Below are positions 1 through 7,237 of a DNA stretch of 53,908 nucleotides, in pieces (the first letter of the stretch is position 1; the number at the start of each line of letters is the position of its first letter). Location: contig JBBPYR010000211.1 of the NCBI GenBank assembly GCA_038199755.1, forward strand, positions 1 to 53,908. Reading direction: 5' to 3'. Under the pieces are notes generated by a model that was not told where the DNA came from, made no database searches, and saw only the letters and a program-made list of their open reading frames with translations. Source of the stretch: JBBPYR01 sp038199755 (GTDB lineage Bacteria > Chloroflexota > Ktedonobacteria > Ktedonobacterales > Ktedonobacteraceae). Made by a program: the position numbers and the translations under genes.

Positions 1-216
1 CGCGATGGGCAATTCCGCCAGCTCGTTGCCGCTATACAGGTTCTTGGTGATCGGATCCTCGCTTTGTGCTGGTTGCGCAGGTGCGCAGCAATCGCTGCCA
101 CAGCAACTCCGCTGGGTGCTCTCACTCTGGAATGTTTGGAGTGGGGCAATGCTACGTGTGTAGCGTTCGCGTACCGCGGCTCGCAATGCGTCGTCGTTGC
201 TTGGTGTGCTAGTCAT
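1..216 (-). CDS. arsM: Arsenite methyltransferase, N-terminal part
   Basis: The minus strand is open from an ATG at 216 to the window edge (72 codons). It starts MTSTPSNDDALRAAVRERY, has a cysteine pair region (SCCGSDCC, residues 37-44) and continues ITKNLYSGNELAELP. Arsenite S-adenosylmethyltransferases of the ArsM type begin this way: a V-x-x-x-Y helix, a Cys-rich linker, then I-T-x-N-L-Y just before the SAM-binding G-x-G-x-G region, which here lies outside the window. The family methylates As(III) to volatile or less retained species in the cytoplasm. A Shine-Dalgarno AAAGGGA sits 9 nt before the ATG. Its catalytic domain cannot be checked here. No other ars gene is visible on this side. 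Confidence 0.8.
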   Translation of the reverse strand, partial: MTSTPSNDDALRAAVRERYTRSIAPLQTFQSESTQRSCCGSDCCAPAQPAQSEDPITKNLYSGNELAELPIA

Positions 217-242
217 CAGTATAGTTCCCTTTCATCATTAAG

Positions 243-306
243 GACGCCTCTTGTGGGCATCCAATACGCATCGCCTCGACAGTAAGATGTCCCTTGTGAG
301 CATCCA
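243..306. repeat. Degenerate family A half-repeats (two direct copies)
   Basis: Two direct copies of the family A arm (consensus around CTTGTGGGCATCCAATACGC) lie at 243-262 and 286-306, just upstream of the arsM start. They lack the inverted partner seen in the complete copies at 2226-2332 and 14465-14534, so they look like decayed remnants. Confidence 0.7.
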
Positions 307-521
307 ATACGCATCAACCGAAGCGAACGGTTCAAGTTTTCGTAGGGACGGGAGATCCTTCACGCTTTTCAGCGTCTAATAGAAGGACGCAGTATGTCAA
401 AAAAGGACGCAACGGGACGATGATGTATGATATACTCAACCTGCGTTTGTGTGATGAGTACATGGAGATGAACGAATTAACATAGCCATCTCGTAAGCAG
501 CAGCGAAGCGCGCTGCAGGCC

Positions 522-626
522 CGTAGGGACCAGATTTATCGCGTCCCCGAGGCGATTTATCGCCTGTGATCGGGCGGATCTCGCTCAATGAATTGAGCGT
601 GGGACGCGATAAATCTGGTCCCTACG
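522..626. repeat. Family B palindromic repeat, copy 1
   Basis: A perfect 26-bp inverted repeat (522-547 with 601-626, arms starting CGTAGGGACCAG) encloses 53 bp. The inner part contains two more hairpins, GGCGAT-tt-ATCGCC and CGCTCAAT-ga-ATTGAGCG. Folded as single strand it would be a three-stem clover shape. The flank downstream, GGATGGGTTTCC then TGATTACC, is conserved in the other copies. There is no open frame in it. It is best read as a non-coding mobile or REP-like palindrome; which enzyme would mobilise it is not visible here. Confidence 0.85.
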
Positions 627-667
627 GATGGGTTTCCCTGATTACCTGCTTAATTAATTAATGCCCA

Positions 668-736
668 TTATCGCGTCCCGAGGCGATTTATCGCCTGTGA
701 TCCGACGAATCTCGCCTGATAAATCTGGCCCCTACG
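668..736. repeat. Family B repeat, truncated copy 2
   Basis: This copy repeats the inside and right arm of copy 1 (CGAGGCGATTTATCGCCTGTGAT, broken here by changes after it, then ATAAATCTGGCCCCTACGG) and the same downstream flank GGATGGGTTTTC-TGATTACC. The left outer arm is reduced to TCGCGTCCC and the second inner hairpin is lost. It therefore looks like a deletion derivative beside the intact copy. Confidence 0.75.
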
Positions 737-853
737 GATGGGTTTTCATGATTACCAGGTTCATTTATTAATGAGCATAAGCTGGGTTCCTACAGCATTG
801 GCAGCATAGCGATCAAGCTGGATTGTTGCCGCTAACACTAAAGGAGCGAACAA

Positions 854-1111
854 ATGAAATGGATGATCACTATCCGATTTAATCCGCGTGATGCTCAGCA
901 GCAGACTGAGATGATGGCACTCATTCCACAAGAGCAGGCGCATATCAAAGTGCTGCGTGAACAGCAGATCGTGGACGCACTGTATATTAGCGCAGACCGT
1001 AGGCTTGTCTGGCTGGTGATGGCAGGTGACTCGCAGGAGCAGGTGCAACAACAACTGACAGCCCTTCCGCTCTATCCCTATATGCAAACAGAGATATCGC
1101 AGTTGGTCTAG
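854..1111 (+). CDS. Muconolactone isomerase-like small protein
   Basis: An 85-residue soluble protein. The pattern MKWMITIRF at the N-terminus, the central helix with E-x-A-H-x-x-x-L, and the ending ALPLYPYMQTEISQL match the muconolactone delta-isomerase fold (a dimeric alpha-beta barrel of about 90 residues, whose family ends L-P-L-F-P-Y-M-x-x-x-V). True muconolactone isomerases act in the beta-ketoadipate branch of catechol breakdown. Here no other genes of that branch are adjacent, so substrate and reaction are not assigned. A Shine-Dalgarno AAAGGAG lies about 8 nt upstream. The gene is followed by a strong terminator hairpin shared with the convergent epimerase gene. Confidence 0.7.
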   Translation: MKWMITIRFNPRDAQQQTEMMALIPQEQAHIKVLREQQIVDALYISADRRLVWLVMAGDSQEQVQQQLTALPLYPYMQTEISQLV

Positions 1112-1146
1112 AGACGGACAAAACCAAGATATCCCAACTTGTATAT

Positions 1147-1217
1147 TGGTCTAGGGATGGATGAAATACAGCATGACCCTACCAAGGGCATGCTGTATTT
1201 CATCCATCTCTAGACCA
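1147..1217. terminator. Bidirectional terminator hairpin
   Basis: The 29-nt arms 1147-1175 and 1189-1217 pair almost perfectly (TGGTCTAGGGATGGATGAAA with its complement) around a 13-nt loop. The hairpin lies between two convergent genes and can stop transcription from both sides. The U-tract is poor, so part of its role may be mRNA 3'-end protection. Confidence 0.75.
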
Positions 1218-1240
1218 GCGTAAAATAGGCGTATAGCAGT

Positions 1241-2068
1241 TTAGCTGGCCTCGGGTTGTGCGGTCAGGTGCAGTATAATCGTTTGGGTGCTGTGTGGTTC
1301 GATATTGAGGCGGTCTTGTGGGCGGTTGAGTCCATCCTCTGCTGTCACAATCGGCTCGAAGCAGACAAAGGCGATGTCTGGCTTTCCGAGGGGTTCGGAC
1401 CATATCTGCATCATCTTGAGCTTATACTGTCCCTCCACGGGCTGTTCGGCAATGGTGAGCGTGCCGAGGTGGGGAAACTGCACTGTGACGGTGTGGGGAA
1501 AGTCGTAGGGCGCGTCTGGTGGGTTGCTATTCCACGCAACGCTGGCGGGCGAAAATCCTGTGATACCCTCTATCTGTATCTGTGGCTTGTCCTGCTGTGC
1601 GACCGAGAAATAGGGATGAAAGCCGGGGGCAATCGGCATGACCTCAGCGCCGCGATTTTCCATCGTCAAGGTGTAGGTCAGCGTGTTTTGGCCAGCCGCG
1701 ATGTGGGCGCGAAAGCTGAACTCATAGGGATAATCGCGGCGTGTGGCGTCACTACTCTGTAATGCAATCGTGATACTCCTTTGATCTTGCTGGGTGATGG
1801 TCCAGGGAAGCGTGCGTCCAAAGCCGTGAATAGGTAGGGTGGTATGCTTCTCTTCAAAAATACCATTTTTGAGGCGTGCGAAGTTAGGAATCATCAAAGG
1901 TAAGCCCCAGCGTTTGACGTTGCCGGTTGCCATGGGGCGATATAATACTTGCCAGAGGCCAACTTGAAAATGTGAAACTAGGCTTAACTCAGGAATAACT
2001 CCTATCTTCGTCTCACCATAGCTGAGCACCTGCTCTCGTTCAGTGGGAAATTGCATAAAATCAGCCAT
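1241..2068 (-). CDS. Aldose 1-epimerase family protein
   Basis: A 275-residue protein of the galactose mutarotase-like beta-sandwich superfamily. Supporting patterns are R-W-G-L-P-x-x-x-P-x-F near residue 55, I-H-G-F-G-R-T-L-P-W around residue 80, A-P-G-F-H-P-Y-F around residue 148 (the catalytic His region), and the C-terminal C-F-E-P segment. The family interconverts anomers of sugars or hexose-6-phosphates in the cytosol. The start was set at MADFMQFPTE because AAAGGATAACAGGT precedes it; the frame stays open for 39 codons further upstream, but those codons look non-coding. Substrate unknown. It stands alone, convergent with the upstream gene. Confidence 0.8.
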   Translation of the reverse strand: MADFMQFPTEREQVLSYGETKIGVIPELSLVSHFQVGLWQVLYRPMATGNVKRWGLPLMIPNFARLKNGIFEEKHTTLPIHGFGRTLPWTITQQDQRSITIALQSSDATRRDYPYEFSFRAHIAAGQNTLTYTLTMENRGAEVMPIAPGFHPYFSVAQQDKPQIQIEGITGFSPASVAWNSNPPDAPYDFPHTVTVQFPHLGTLTIAEQPVEGQYKLKMMQIWSEPLGKPDIAFVCFEPIVTAEDGLNRPQDRLNIEPHSTQTIILHLTAQPEAS

Positions 2069-2225
2069 ACCTGTTATCCTTTCAATGTAAGATGATATCT
2101 CTATTGTACCTCTCACATTACCACTTTTCCCTCTTCTATTGCGTTTTATTGGGTGGATGCGTATACTCTTAATAAGGAGATGCATTGCCTTTTATCGGGC
2201 GGTAATACAAGTCTGATTACTAGCC

Positions 2226-2332
2226 AGTAGGGATGTCCCTGGTGGGCATCCTCTTCTCAGTAGGGGATGTCCCTGGTGGGCATCTGTCCCTACCCTATGA
2301 TTATCTGGATGCCCACCAGGGGCATCCCCTAC
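2226..2332. repeat. Family A repeat cluster upstream of minC
   Basis: Two direct copies of AGTAGGGGATGTCCCTGGTG followed by GGCATC (2226-2250 and 2259-2284) are followed by an inverted copy at 2308-2332 (GATGCCCACCAGGGGCATCC then CCTAC). The second and third copies form a hairpin with a 23-nt loop. The minC reading frame stays open backward through this element by chance, which can mislead gene callers into a longer MinC. Confidence 0.85.
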
Positions 2333-2356
2333 TTCATAAGATGGGACGCTTTAGGC

Positions 2357-3205
2357 ATGGAAGAGTATTCAGCCAGCGGCGCATCAGAGCGATCACAGCA
2401 GAACGGACTGGAAATGGAGGAGAGGCAGTCTGTGCAAGGATATATTGCTATTAAGGGCACACGCAACGGTTTGCTATTAACCCTAGAACCTGAAACCCCC
2501 TTTGGTGAGCTGCTTCATGCATTGGCTGACCGATTGGCTGAGGCTCCAGCATTCTTTCGTGGAGCGTCGCTTTCAGTCGATACGAGTCGGCGCATGCTGC
2601 GCGTGAGTGAGCGGGTGCAACTCGAAGATTTACTCGCCCACTATCAAATGTCTATTCAGCCATTAGAGCAAGTGCTACACGCCACCGCGTCGCGTCCTGC
2701 TGGTCAGCGCGATGTGCGAACCGTGACGCTCTCACCTCTCGATAGTACAGCCCTTTCGGAGTCGTCAACTTCACCGTCTCAGGAGCCAACATCTCCTCTC
2801 GTGGCTACCGCTTCTACATTAAGCGAGGCAGAAGCACAGACACGTGAATTGCGTGAGGTGGCTGACACGCTCTTCCTGCGCCGAACAGTGCGCTCAGGGC
2901 AGGCCATTCATCACGCGAGTAATGTCGTGGTCCTGGGTGATGTCAACCCTGGCGCAGAGATTGTAGCCGGGGGAGATATTATCGTGTGGGGCGTGTTACG
3001 GGGCATGGTTCATGCAGGCTATCCTGAAAATGAACAGGCCATGCTTTGCGCGCTGCAACTCGCTCCCGTACAGGTGCGGATCGCGCATCTGCTTTCACGT
3101 CCACCGGAAGGCTTTGAGACGCAGCCACGGCCAGAAGTGGCAATGATTCGCCAGGGGCGAATTGTGGTTGAGACTTGGGTCAATGGAAGAGCACCACGCA
3201 AATGA
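2357..3205 (+). CDS. minC: Septum site-determining protein MinC
   Basis: About 283 residues, the division inhibitor that blocks FtsZ assembly away from midcell. The N-terminal domain (VQGYIAIKGTRNGLLLTLEP onward) is followed by a variable Ser/Thr/Pro linker, then the C-terminal beta-helix with V-R-S-G-Q-x-I-x-H, V-V-V-L-G-D-V-N-P-G-A-E-I and A-G-G-D-I-I-V-W-G-x-L-R-G, the MinD-binding surface typical of MinC. It is the first gene of minC-minD-minE. The start is uncertain: ATG 2357 and ATG 2414 (MEERQSVQGY) are both possible and neither has a strong ribosome site. Codons upstream of 2357 fall in the repeat and are not counted. Confidence 0.93.
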   Translation: MEEYSASGASERSQQNGLEMEERQSVQGYIAIKGTRNGLLLTLEPETPFGELLHALADRLAEAPAFFRGASLSVDTSRRMLRVSERVQLEDLLAHYQMSIQPLEQVLHATASRPAGQRDVRTVTLSPLDSTALSESSTSPSQEPTSPLVATASTLSEAEAQTRELREVADTLFLRRTVRSGQAIHHASNVVVLGDVNPGAEIVAGGDIIVWGVLRGMVHAGYPENEQAMLCALQLAPVQVRIAHLLSRPPEGFETQPRPEVAMIRQGRIVVETWVNGRAPRK

Positions 3206-3334
3206 GCATCTGGTTTCAAGGTGTCACTTTTTCTCTACTATAGTTCGTACTATACATAACCTATAAAAAATTTGGAAATCAGGAACTTCTTGTCTCCTGT
3301 AGAAGCTTAAGCAGTTCTTCAAATGGAGCATCGT

Positions 3335-4171
3335 ATGGACAGTCGGGTAATTACTATCACCTCAGGCAAAGGCGGTGTTGGCAAGACAACGACGACAGCC
3401 AACCTCGGCAGTGCCCTTGCCATGCAGGGAAAGAAAGTGTGTGTCGTCGATTCTGATATCGGCCTACGCAATCTAGACGCAGTATTGGGCCTGGAAAATC
3501 GCATCGTCTATGATCTGGTGGATGTGGTTGAGGGACAGTGCCGTTTGCGACAGGCTCTTATCAAGGATAGGCGGTTGCCTGAAATGTATTTGCTTCCCGC
3601 CGCCCAAACACGCGATAAAAATGCTGTGAATAGTGCCCAGATGGAGCAACTCTGTCAGCAATTGCGGCAGGAGTTCGATTTTGTGATCATCGATTCGCCA
3701 GCTGGCATCGAGCAAGGTTTCCGTAATGCTATTGTTGGGGCCGATGAGATTATTATTGTGGCCAATCCTGAGATGGCTTCGGTGCGTGACGCCGACCGTA
3801 TCATTGGCCTAGTAGAAGCGGCAGGGAAATTAGAGCCGCGCCTGGTGCTCAATCGTCTGCGACCGGACATGGTGAAGCGCGGCGATATGATGGACGTGGC
3901 GGATGTGTTGGAGGTGTTGGGGATTGAACTGTTAGGCATTATCCCAGAGGATGAAGCAATCATAGTTGCGACAAATAAGGGTGAGCCTGCCGTCTACGAT
4001 AAACGCTCGCGTGCCGGACGCGCTTATTTGAATGCTGCACAGCGTATTCTGGGTGAAGAGGTTCCGTTGAATGAGATTGAAGAGTCCCCTTCGCTGTTGG
4101 AGCGACTACGACGTTTAATGGGTTTTGGACCTGCACCGATAGAAAAAGGTGTACGTTCCCAGTCTTCTTAG
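3335..4171 (+). CDS. minD: Septum site-determining ATPase MinD
   Basis: A ParA/MRP-family ATPase of 278 residues that binds membrane in its ATP form, recruits MinC and is released by MinE. Visible are the deviant Walker A S-G-K-G-G-V-G-K-T (residues 10-18), D-S-D-I-G-L-R-N-L-D, the Walker B V-I-I-D-S-P-A-G, and N-P-E-M-A-S-V-R-D-A-D-R. The C-terminal membrane-targeting amphipathic helix (SLLERLRRLMGF) is present, followed by an unusual tail of about 14 residues. The start MDSRVITI is preferred because GGAG lies 6 nt before it; an ATG 12 nt upstream is in frame. Separated from minC by 129 bp, so it may have its own promoter; 15 bp before minE. Confidence 0.96.
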   Translation: MDSRVITITSGKGGVGKTTTTANLGSALAMQGKKVCVVDSDIGLRNLDAVLGLENRIVYDLVDVVEGQCRLRQALIKDRRLPEMYLLPAAQTRDKNAVNSAQMEQLCQQLRQEFDFVIIDSPAGIEQGFRNAIVGADEIIIVANPEMASVRDADRIIGLVEAAGKLEPRLVLNRLRPDMVKRGDMMDVADVLEVLGIELLGIIPEDEAIIVATNKGEPAVYDKRSRAGRAYLNAAQRILGEEVPLNEIEESPSLLERLRRLMGFGPAPIEKGVRSQSS

Positions 4172-4186
4172 GAAGGGGGTAGAGAT

Positions 4187-4522
4187 ATGGGTGTGTTCGA
4201 GTTTATGATTGGGCGCAAAAAGCCAACACCGGGCGAGTTGGCGAAAGAACGGTTGAAGGTTGTGCTGGTGCATGATCGTATGAAAGTTAGCCCCGAAATA
4301 CTAGAAATTATTAAAAGTGAGCTCATGGCTGTGCTCTCGCGCCGTCTCGATATCGATGAGCAGCAAATGCAGGTGACGCTTGCACGGGAGTCAGGTCTGG
4401 AGAAATTGCACACCAATGTTCCTATTCGCAGGCAAAAAGTCTCTTTTGAATGGGACCCCCCTGCTTATACTCCAACCTCCAATGTGATTCATGGCAAGGT
4501 TCACATTGAAGATAGCGAGTAA
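4187..4522 (+). CDS. minE: Cell division topological specificity factor MinE
   Basis: A 111-residue MinE that stimulates the MinD ATPase and gives topological specificity. After a short N-terminus (MGVFEFMIGRKK, the membrane-targeting segment) comes the anti-MinCD stretch with A-K-E-R-L-K-V-V-L-V-H-D-R (about residues 19-31), then the dimerisation domain ending around L-D-I-D-E-Q-Q-M-Q-V-T-L. It is longer than the usual 85-90 residues because of a C-terminal extension (IRRQKVSFEWDPPAY and onward). A strong ribosome site GGAAGGGGGTAGAG precedes it. Last gene of the min operon, followed by a terminator hairpin. Confidence 0.93.
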   Translation: MGVFEFMIGRKKPTPGELAKERLKVVLVHDRMKVSPEILEIIKSELMAVLSRRLDIDEQQMQVTLARESGLEKLHTNVPIRRQKVSFEWDPPAYTPTSNVIHGKVHIEDSE

Positions 4523-4531
4523 CTACGTAGA

Positions 4532-4597
4532 AGATACAAGAAAATAGGTATGGAGAAACGGTTATATCCCGTACTCTATACCTATTTTCTTGTATCT
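4532..4597 (+). terminator. Terminator of the min operon
   Basis: Perfect 20-bp inverted repeat, AGATACAAGAAAATAGGTAT at 4532-4551 with its complement at 4578-4597. It starts 9 nt after the minE stop. The A-rich left arm gives a U-rich right arm. Confidence 0.75.
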
Positions 4598-5019
4598 TAT
4601 ATGTAATATACGTATACAAATAGATATATATATCTATAAAAGGTTAAGAAAATTCCTGAAAACACCTCGATTCTTAACTGAATCTCCATTCTTTCACAAC
4701 CCCAACCATACTTGGCGGCACTATACTACACCCATAAGCAAAAGAGATGTAGGAGATGCGATGAAATGTGTATCTCCTACAAGGATTAAAAATAAAATAT
4801 TCTGGAGCGGTAGTGATGTGCCGATACGTGAGTACGCGCTGACCAGAGGTTGTAAGACCTTTGTAAGGTAGATGCGCTCTCTTTTCAAGGGGTGCCTCAT
4901 AGGAGTACTGGTGGAGGAACTGATAGGCGTGTATTTTACCGCTCGGTGGCTTTCAAGTTGGTAGCTGGGTTGATGGTCGGGAGGAAAAGAGACAGCGGGA
5001 ATGATTATGCACGAGCAGT
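4598..5019. other. AT-rich non-coding stretch with small hairpin
   Basis: No convincing gene. A short hairpin GTAGGAGAT / ATCTCCTAC (4749-4757 with 4772-4780) is the only clear structure. Open frames here have no ribosome site or recognisable protein. Confidence 0.4.
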
Positions 5020-5290
5020 AGCACTTGGTGGTGAGATGGGATGTGGGAGGTGTGCTGGTGGCTGTGTGATGTGTGGGGATGATGGCCAGTGGTGGTGAGT
5101 TGTGTGGGGATGGCGTGCTAGTGGTTGTGTGTGATGTGTGGGGAAGGCATGCCATGGGTGATGTGGATGTGTGGGATGTGTGGGGATGTGTGGGAATGGT
5201 ACTAGGGATAGGTGGGATAGGTGAGGTGGTGTACCAGTGGTGAGGTGTGGGGATATGGGATGGCGTGCTGGTGGTGGTTAATCATTGTTG
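5020..5290. repeat. Strand-biased G/T-rich degenerate tandem tract
   Basis: The plus strand is almost free of C over about 270 bp and repeats the core GTGTGGGGATG at irregular spacing (5071, 5102, 5136, 5169, 5178, 5246). The phrase GGATGGCGTGCT recurs at 5109 and 5258. There is no coding pattern in keeping with neighbouring genes. Runs of GGG and GGGG at close spacing could form G-quadruplex or R-loop structures. Its origin is unknown. Confidence 0.65.
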
Positions 5291-5544
5291 ACTGTCTCTG
5301 ACTTGAGAGTGGCCGAGCGGGGTGTGGGGAGTGATGTGTGGCATGTGTGTGAGAAATGCGCTCTATTGCTATGTGAGGATGGGTAAGCTTGTATGAGGCA
5401 TCTCGTTTGGGTTGAGAGAATGGTGGAGTTGGGTGGTAGGGATGCATCGTCAGTGAATTGCAGCCTGCTGGATGCAGGCATCATGTATCGGTACGTCAGT
5501 GCCGCGCCAGAAAGCAAGGGATTATGGGGTGGAGGTATTGTGTT

Positions 5545-6108
5545 ATGTTAGAAAATGATACTTATGTGCTAAAAACGAATCTATCAGCGAGTACTGTCAG
5601 CCGTGCCGTATGGCCTGTGGAAACACATCGTAGGCCCATCACGACACAAGAATTGCAAGATCAGCCAACGCAGCAACGCCGACAGGCGTCTCAATCAGCA
5701 TCTGAGCGGATGCCTATATATACCGTTCATATTCACTTTTTTTATATCTCTATCATTATTGTCTTATGTGTGAGCACCGTTACCACCTGGATGTTCTTTT
5801 TGCATCAATGGTTACTACTCTCGTTTATTGTACTCTCCTCTATTATGTTGGTGGTTCTTATGCTGCACTCTCTCTATTTCAATATGCGCGGGCAGGAGAA
5901 GGAGAAGGAGAGCAAACGGGATAGCGCTACGAAAACGACGTTTGCCTCCTTTTTGCCTGCTGCCTCTCCTATAACACCTATGCCACCGAGCATAGGTAAA
6001 TCGGCGTCATTGCAAGCGTACTATATGCAACGTTATACCCCAAGCACACCAATGCCCACTGCACCACTCATTCGCGTGCTGGAAACGGTCAACCTTAAAG
6101 AAGAATAG
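5545..6108 (+). CDS. Small two-helix membrane protein, unknown function
   Basis: A 187-residue protein I do not recognise. An N-terminal polar segment of about 55 residues is followed by two hydrophobic helices (HIHFFYISIIIVLCVSTVTT and the LLLSFIVLSSIMLVVLMLHS stretch) and a cytoplasmic-type tail rich in Lys/Glu then Pro/Thr. The ATG at 5545 is chosen because GGAGG lies 9 nt upstream; the frame extends 29 codons further back without support. It is on the same strand as the downstream dioxygenase-like gene but 109 bp away. Membrane location is clear, function is not. Confidence 0.65.
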   Translation: MLENDTYVLKTNLSASTVSRAVWPVETHRRPITTQELQDQPTQQRRQASQSASERMPIYTVHIHFFYISIIIVLCVSTVTTWMFFLHQWLLLSFIVLSSIMLVVLMLHSLYFNMRGQEKEKESKRDSATKTTFASFLPAASPITPMPPSIGKSASLQAYYMQRYTPSTPMPTAPLIRVLETVNLKEE

Positions 6109-6217
6109 TGCTATGACTATTGGGCTATAGAGAAGCCTCCTTTGATACACCTTGATATAGACCTCGTTCAATAGAGTGAGTAGGCACATGTATTCAAAGG
6201 TTCCAGAGGAGTGAGAA

Positions 6218-7174
6218 GTGAGCGAACAACAACTTCAAAGAGTGAAAGTAAAGCGGTTGGCACACGTAGGATTGTGGGCAACGGACGTAGTAGCGCAGGC
6301 TCGCTTCTATCGCCAAGTGTTGGGCCTCGACCTGCGTACTTTGCATGGCGATGAGCTACATATGGAGGATGCAAGTGTTTTTCTTGCTCTTGATGATGAG
6401 TCTCATTGCCTAGGTCTTTTTGCTGATACGAGACCTGTTGCAACAAATGGGCGCAAACAGACAACGCGCACACAGTTGCATCATCTCTCGTTCGAGGTGG
6501 ATACGAACGCGGAGCTGGCAGCATTAGCAGCCCGCCTCAATATGTCTGGTATCAATCTTGCCTTAGAGCCACGTGATGGCGATGCAGAACTTGGCGATAC
6601 ACTCTGGTTTCATGATCCTGATGGAAACCGCATTGAAATTGCAGCGGCTCCCGAGGATTTCACGAGCTATGGCTCTAGCACGAGGAGAGGGAGACGAAAC
6701 CATGTACAGCCTTCTGGACTACAACATATCTCGCTCTATACGTCGCGCCTAGAGGAGATGGTGGATTTCTATACCGAGTCTCTGGGATTTGATATATCTG
6801 ATTGGCTTTTGCGTGAAAGTGCTTGGCTACGGTGCAATAGCAATCATCACTCGCTCATGTTTTTGCAAGGGAAGCCGGGGATTGACCATATTGGCTATGC
6901 CATTTCTAATGGCTCCGAGTTGTTGCGCTGGGCAGATCATCTGAGCCGCGCACAGGCTCCTATCTTATGGGGGCCGGGTCGTCACGGTGCGGGCAACGAT
7001 CTCTTTCTGCGTTTTGCTGATCCCGAAGGGATTCACGTTGAGTTATCCGCTGAACTACAACAATATTATGACCGCGATGTAACCACGCCTCCGCGCCTCT
7101 GGCACACGCGCTCAGTGGCCTTTAACCTGTGGGGTGCTTTACCCACGTGGATACGCGAAGAAGTACGGGTATGA
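6218..7174 (+). CDS. Two-domain VOC protein, extradiol dioxygenase-like
   Basis: A 318-residue protein made of two vicinal-oxygen-chelate modules (about 12-145 and 165-280), the layout of type I extradiol ring-cleavage dioxygenases such as catechol 2,3-dioxygenase. The C-terminal module has the expected metal triad: H170 (GLQHISL), H224 (IDHIGYA) and E275 (GIHVELS), plus the second-shell N-H-H at 209-211. However, the Tyr usually three residues before the D-P-x-G loop is Arg265 here, so ring cleavage is plausible but not certain. Start is GTG with AGAGGAG upstream. The convergent neighbour is a fumarylacetoacetate hydrolase family protein, a common partner in aromatic catabolism. Confidence 0.78.
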   Translation: MSEQQLQRVKVKRLAHVGLWATDVVAQARFYRQVLGLDLRTLHGDELHMEDASVFLALDDESHCLGLFADTRPVATNGRKQTTRTQLHHLSFEVDTNAELAALAARLNMSGINLALEPRDGDAELGDTLWFHDPDGNRIEIAAAPEDFTSYGSSTRRGRRNHVQPSGLQHISLYTSRLEEMVDFYTESLGFDISDWLLRESAWLRCNSNHHSLMFLQGKPGIDHIGYAISNGSELLRWADHLSRAQAPILWGPGRHGAGNDLFLRFADPEGIHVELSAELQQYYDRDVTTPPRLWHTRSVAFNLWGALPTWIREEVRV

Positions 7175-7180
7175 AATAAA

Positions 7181-7236
7181 CGATAGAGCAGGACATACGA
7201 TTGTATTGCAATGCAGTTGCATGTCCTGCTCTATCG
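7181..7236. terminator. Bidirectional terminator hairpin
   Basis: Perfect 16-bp arms CGATAGAGCAGGACAT (7181-7196) and complement (7221-7236) with a smaller GCAAT-type hairpin in the loop. It sits between the convergent dioxygenase-like and FAH-family genes, 7 nt after one stop and 1 nt from the other. Confidence 0.75.
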
Positions 7237-7237
7237 C

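Noticed and set aside
1256..1762. Plus-strand frames over the aldose-epimerase gene
   Set aside because: Antisense shadows of a gene with clear family motifs on the minus strand; the same applies to many long plus-strand frames across the ATP synthase operon.
2267..2356. Upstream extension of MinC
   Set aside because: The added codons translate family A repeat sequence and are not part of any MinC.
4590..4871. Possible small gene after the min operon
   Set aside because: No ribosome site, no recognisable protein, AT-rich composition like surrounding non-coding sequence.
4740..4890. Possible tRNA or small structured RNA
   Set aside because: Only a 9-bp hairpin is convincing; no T-loop, anticodon stem or CCA arrangement could be found.
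5020..5290. CRISPR array or coding repeat
   Set aside because: Repeat cores are short, irregular and degenerate, with no uniform spacers and no cas gene nearby; no frame shows a protein pattern.
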